DNA from: an uncultured Coriobacteriaceae bacterium
Lineage (GTDB): Bacteria; Actinomycetota; Coriobacteriia; Coriobacteriales; Eggerthellaceae
DNA: 6,756 bases
Reading direction: 5' to 3'
Assembly (NCBI GenBank): GCA_900554945.1
Contig: USJN01000084.1
Coordinates: 1 to 6,756, forward strand
Shown: piece after piece, positions 6,714 through 6,756 of the stretch
How the letters are laid out: each line of letters starts with the position of its first letter
Numbering within the stretch: the first letter of the stretch is position 1
Notes under the pieces: model-generated
The model's database searches: none
Told to the model about the DNA's origin: nothing
Seen by the model: the letters and a program-made list of their open reading frames with translations, nothing else
Position numbers and translations under genes: made by a program

Positions 6714-6756
6714 CTAAAACCAGTGCTGGCGCGCGTCGGGCTTGGTGTTGGGCTCG
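6714..6756 (-). pseudogene. Upstream fragment of the DUF3825-like gene, ending at an in-frame TAG
   Basis: Reading the minus strand from the window edge, in the same frame as the 144-residue ORF, gives EPNTKPDARQHWF, then TAG (6714-6716), then KGFFKESDS and the ATG at 6686. The frame is unbroken apart from this one codon, and the residues on both sides read as one continuous protein. This suggests a nonsense mutation in an originally longer gene that continues beyond the window. A genuine stop codon between two separate genes, stop-codon readthrough or a sequencing error remain possible. Confidence 0.6.

Overview
This window holds the 3' part of a sortase-assembled pilus operon on the + strand, followed by the end of an unrelated convergent gene. 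The order is a tip or adhesin-like surface protein (5' end outside the window), a minor pilin, a major (backbone) pilin and a class C pilin sortase. The high GC content, the GTG and TTG starts, the Spa/Fim-style pilin architecture and the flanking DUF3825-type gene suggest a high-GC Gram-positive of the actinobacterial group. My best guess is a gut Coriobacteriia such as Collinsella. That taxonomy is inference from protein style and was not tested by any search.

Layout. Bases 1-1436 carry the C-terminal 477 residues of a multidomain adhesin with an LPAAG sorting motif. The minor pilin (1429-3132, GTG start) overlaps its stop by 8 bases and is probably translationally coupled. It has a signal peptide, a degraded fimbrial isopeptide domain, a CnaB domain and an unusual LSKTG sorting motif. 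A 143-base gap with a near-tandem repeat and a weak hairpin leads to the major pilin (3276-5048, TTG start), which has a clean LPVTG signal. A 199-base G-tract-rich leader precedes the sortase (5248-6174, ATG start), with His167, Cys229 and Arg238 as the expected catalytic residues. After 77 bases without an obvious terminator lies the minus-strand C-terminal part of a DUF3825-like protein. Its reading frame is interrupted by an in-frame TAG at 6714-6716.

How it works. By analogy with Spa, Fim and Bcp pili, the three surface proteins are exported by Sec and held at the membrane by their C-terminal sorting signals. The sortase cuts at the LPxTG-like motif and joins the threonine to a lysine of the next pilin, forming a covalent shaft of the major pilin with the adhesin at the tip. 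A housekeeping sortase encoded elsewhere would anchor the pilus to the wall. Self-formed Lys-Asn isopeptide bonds inside the CnaB and FctA/Spy0128-like domains would stiffen the subunits.

The system itself is a known kind. The unusual points are the three different sorting motifs next to one sortase (LPAAG, LSKTG, LPVTG), the apparent loss of conserved motifs in the minor pilin, the leaders between genes that could set subunit ratios, and the nonsense-interrupted neighbour.
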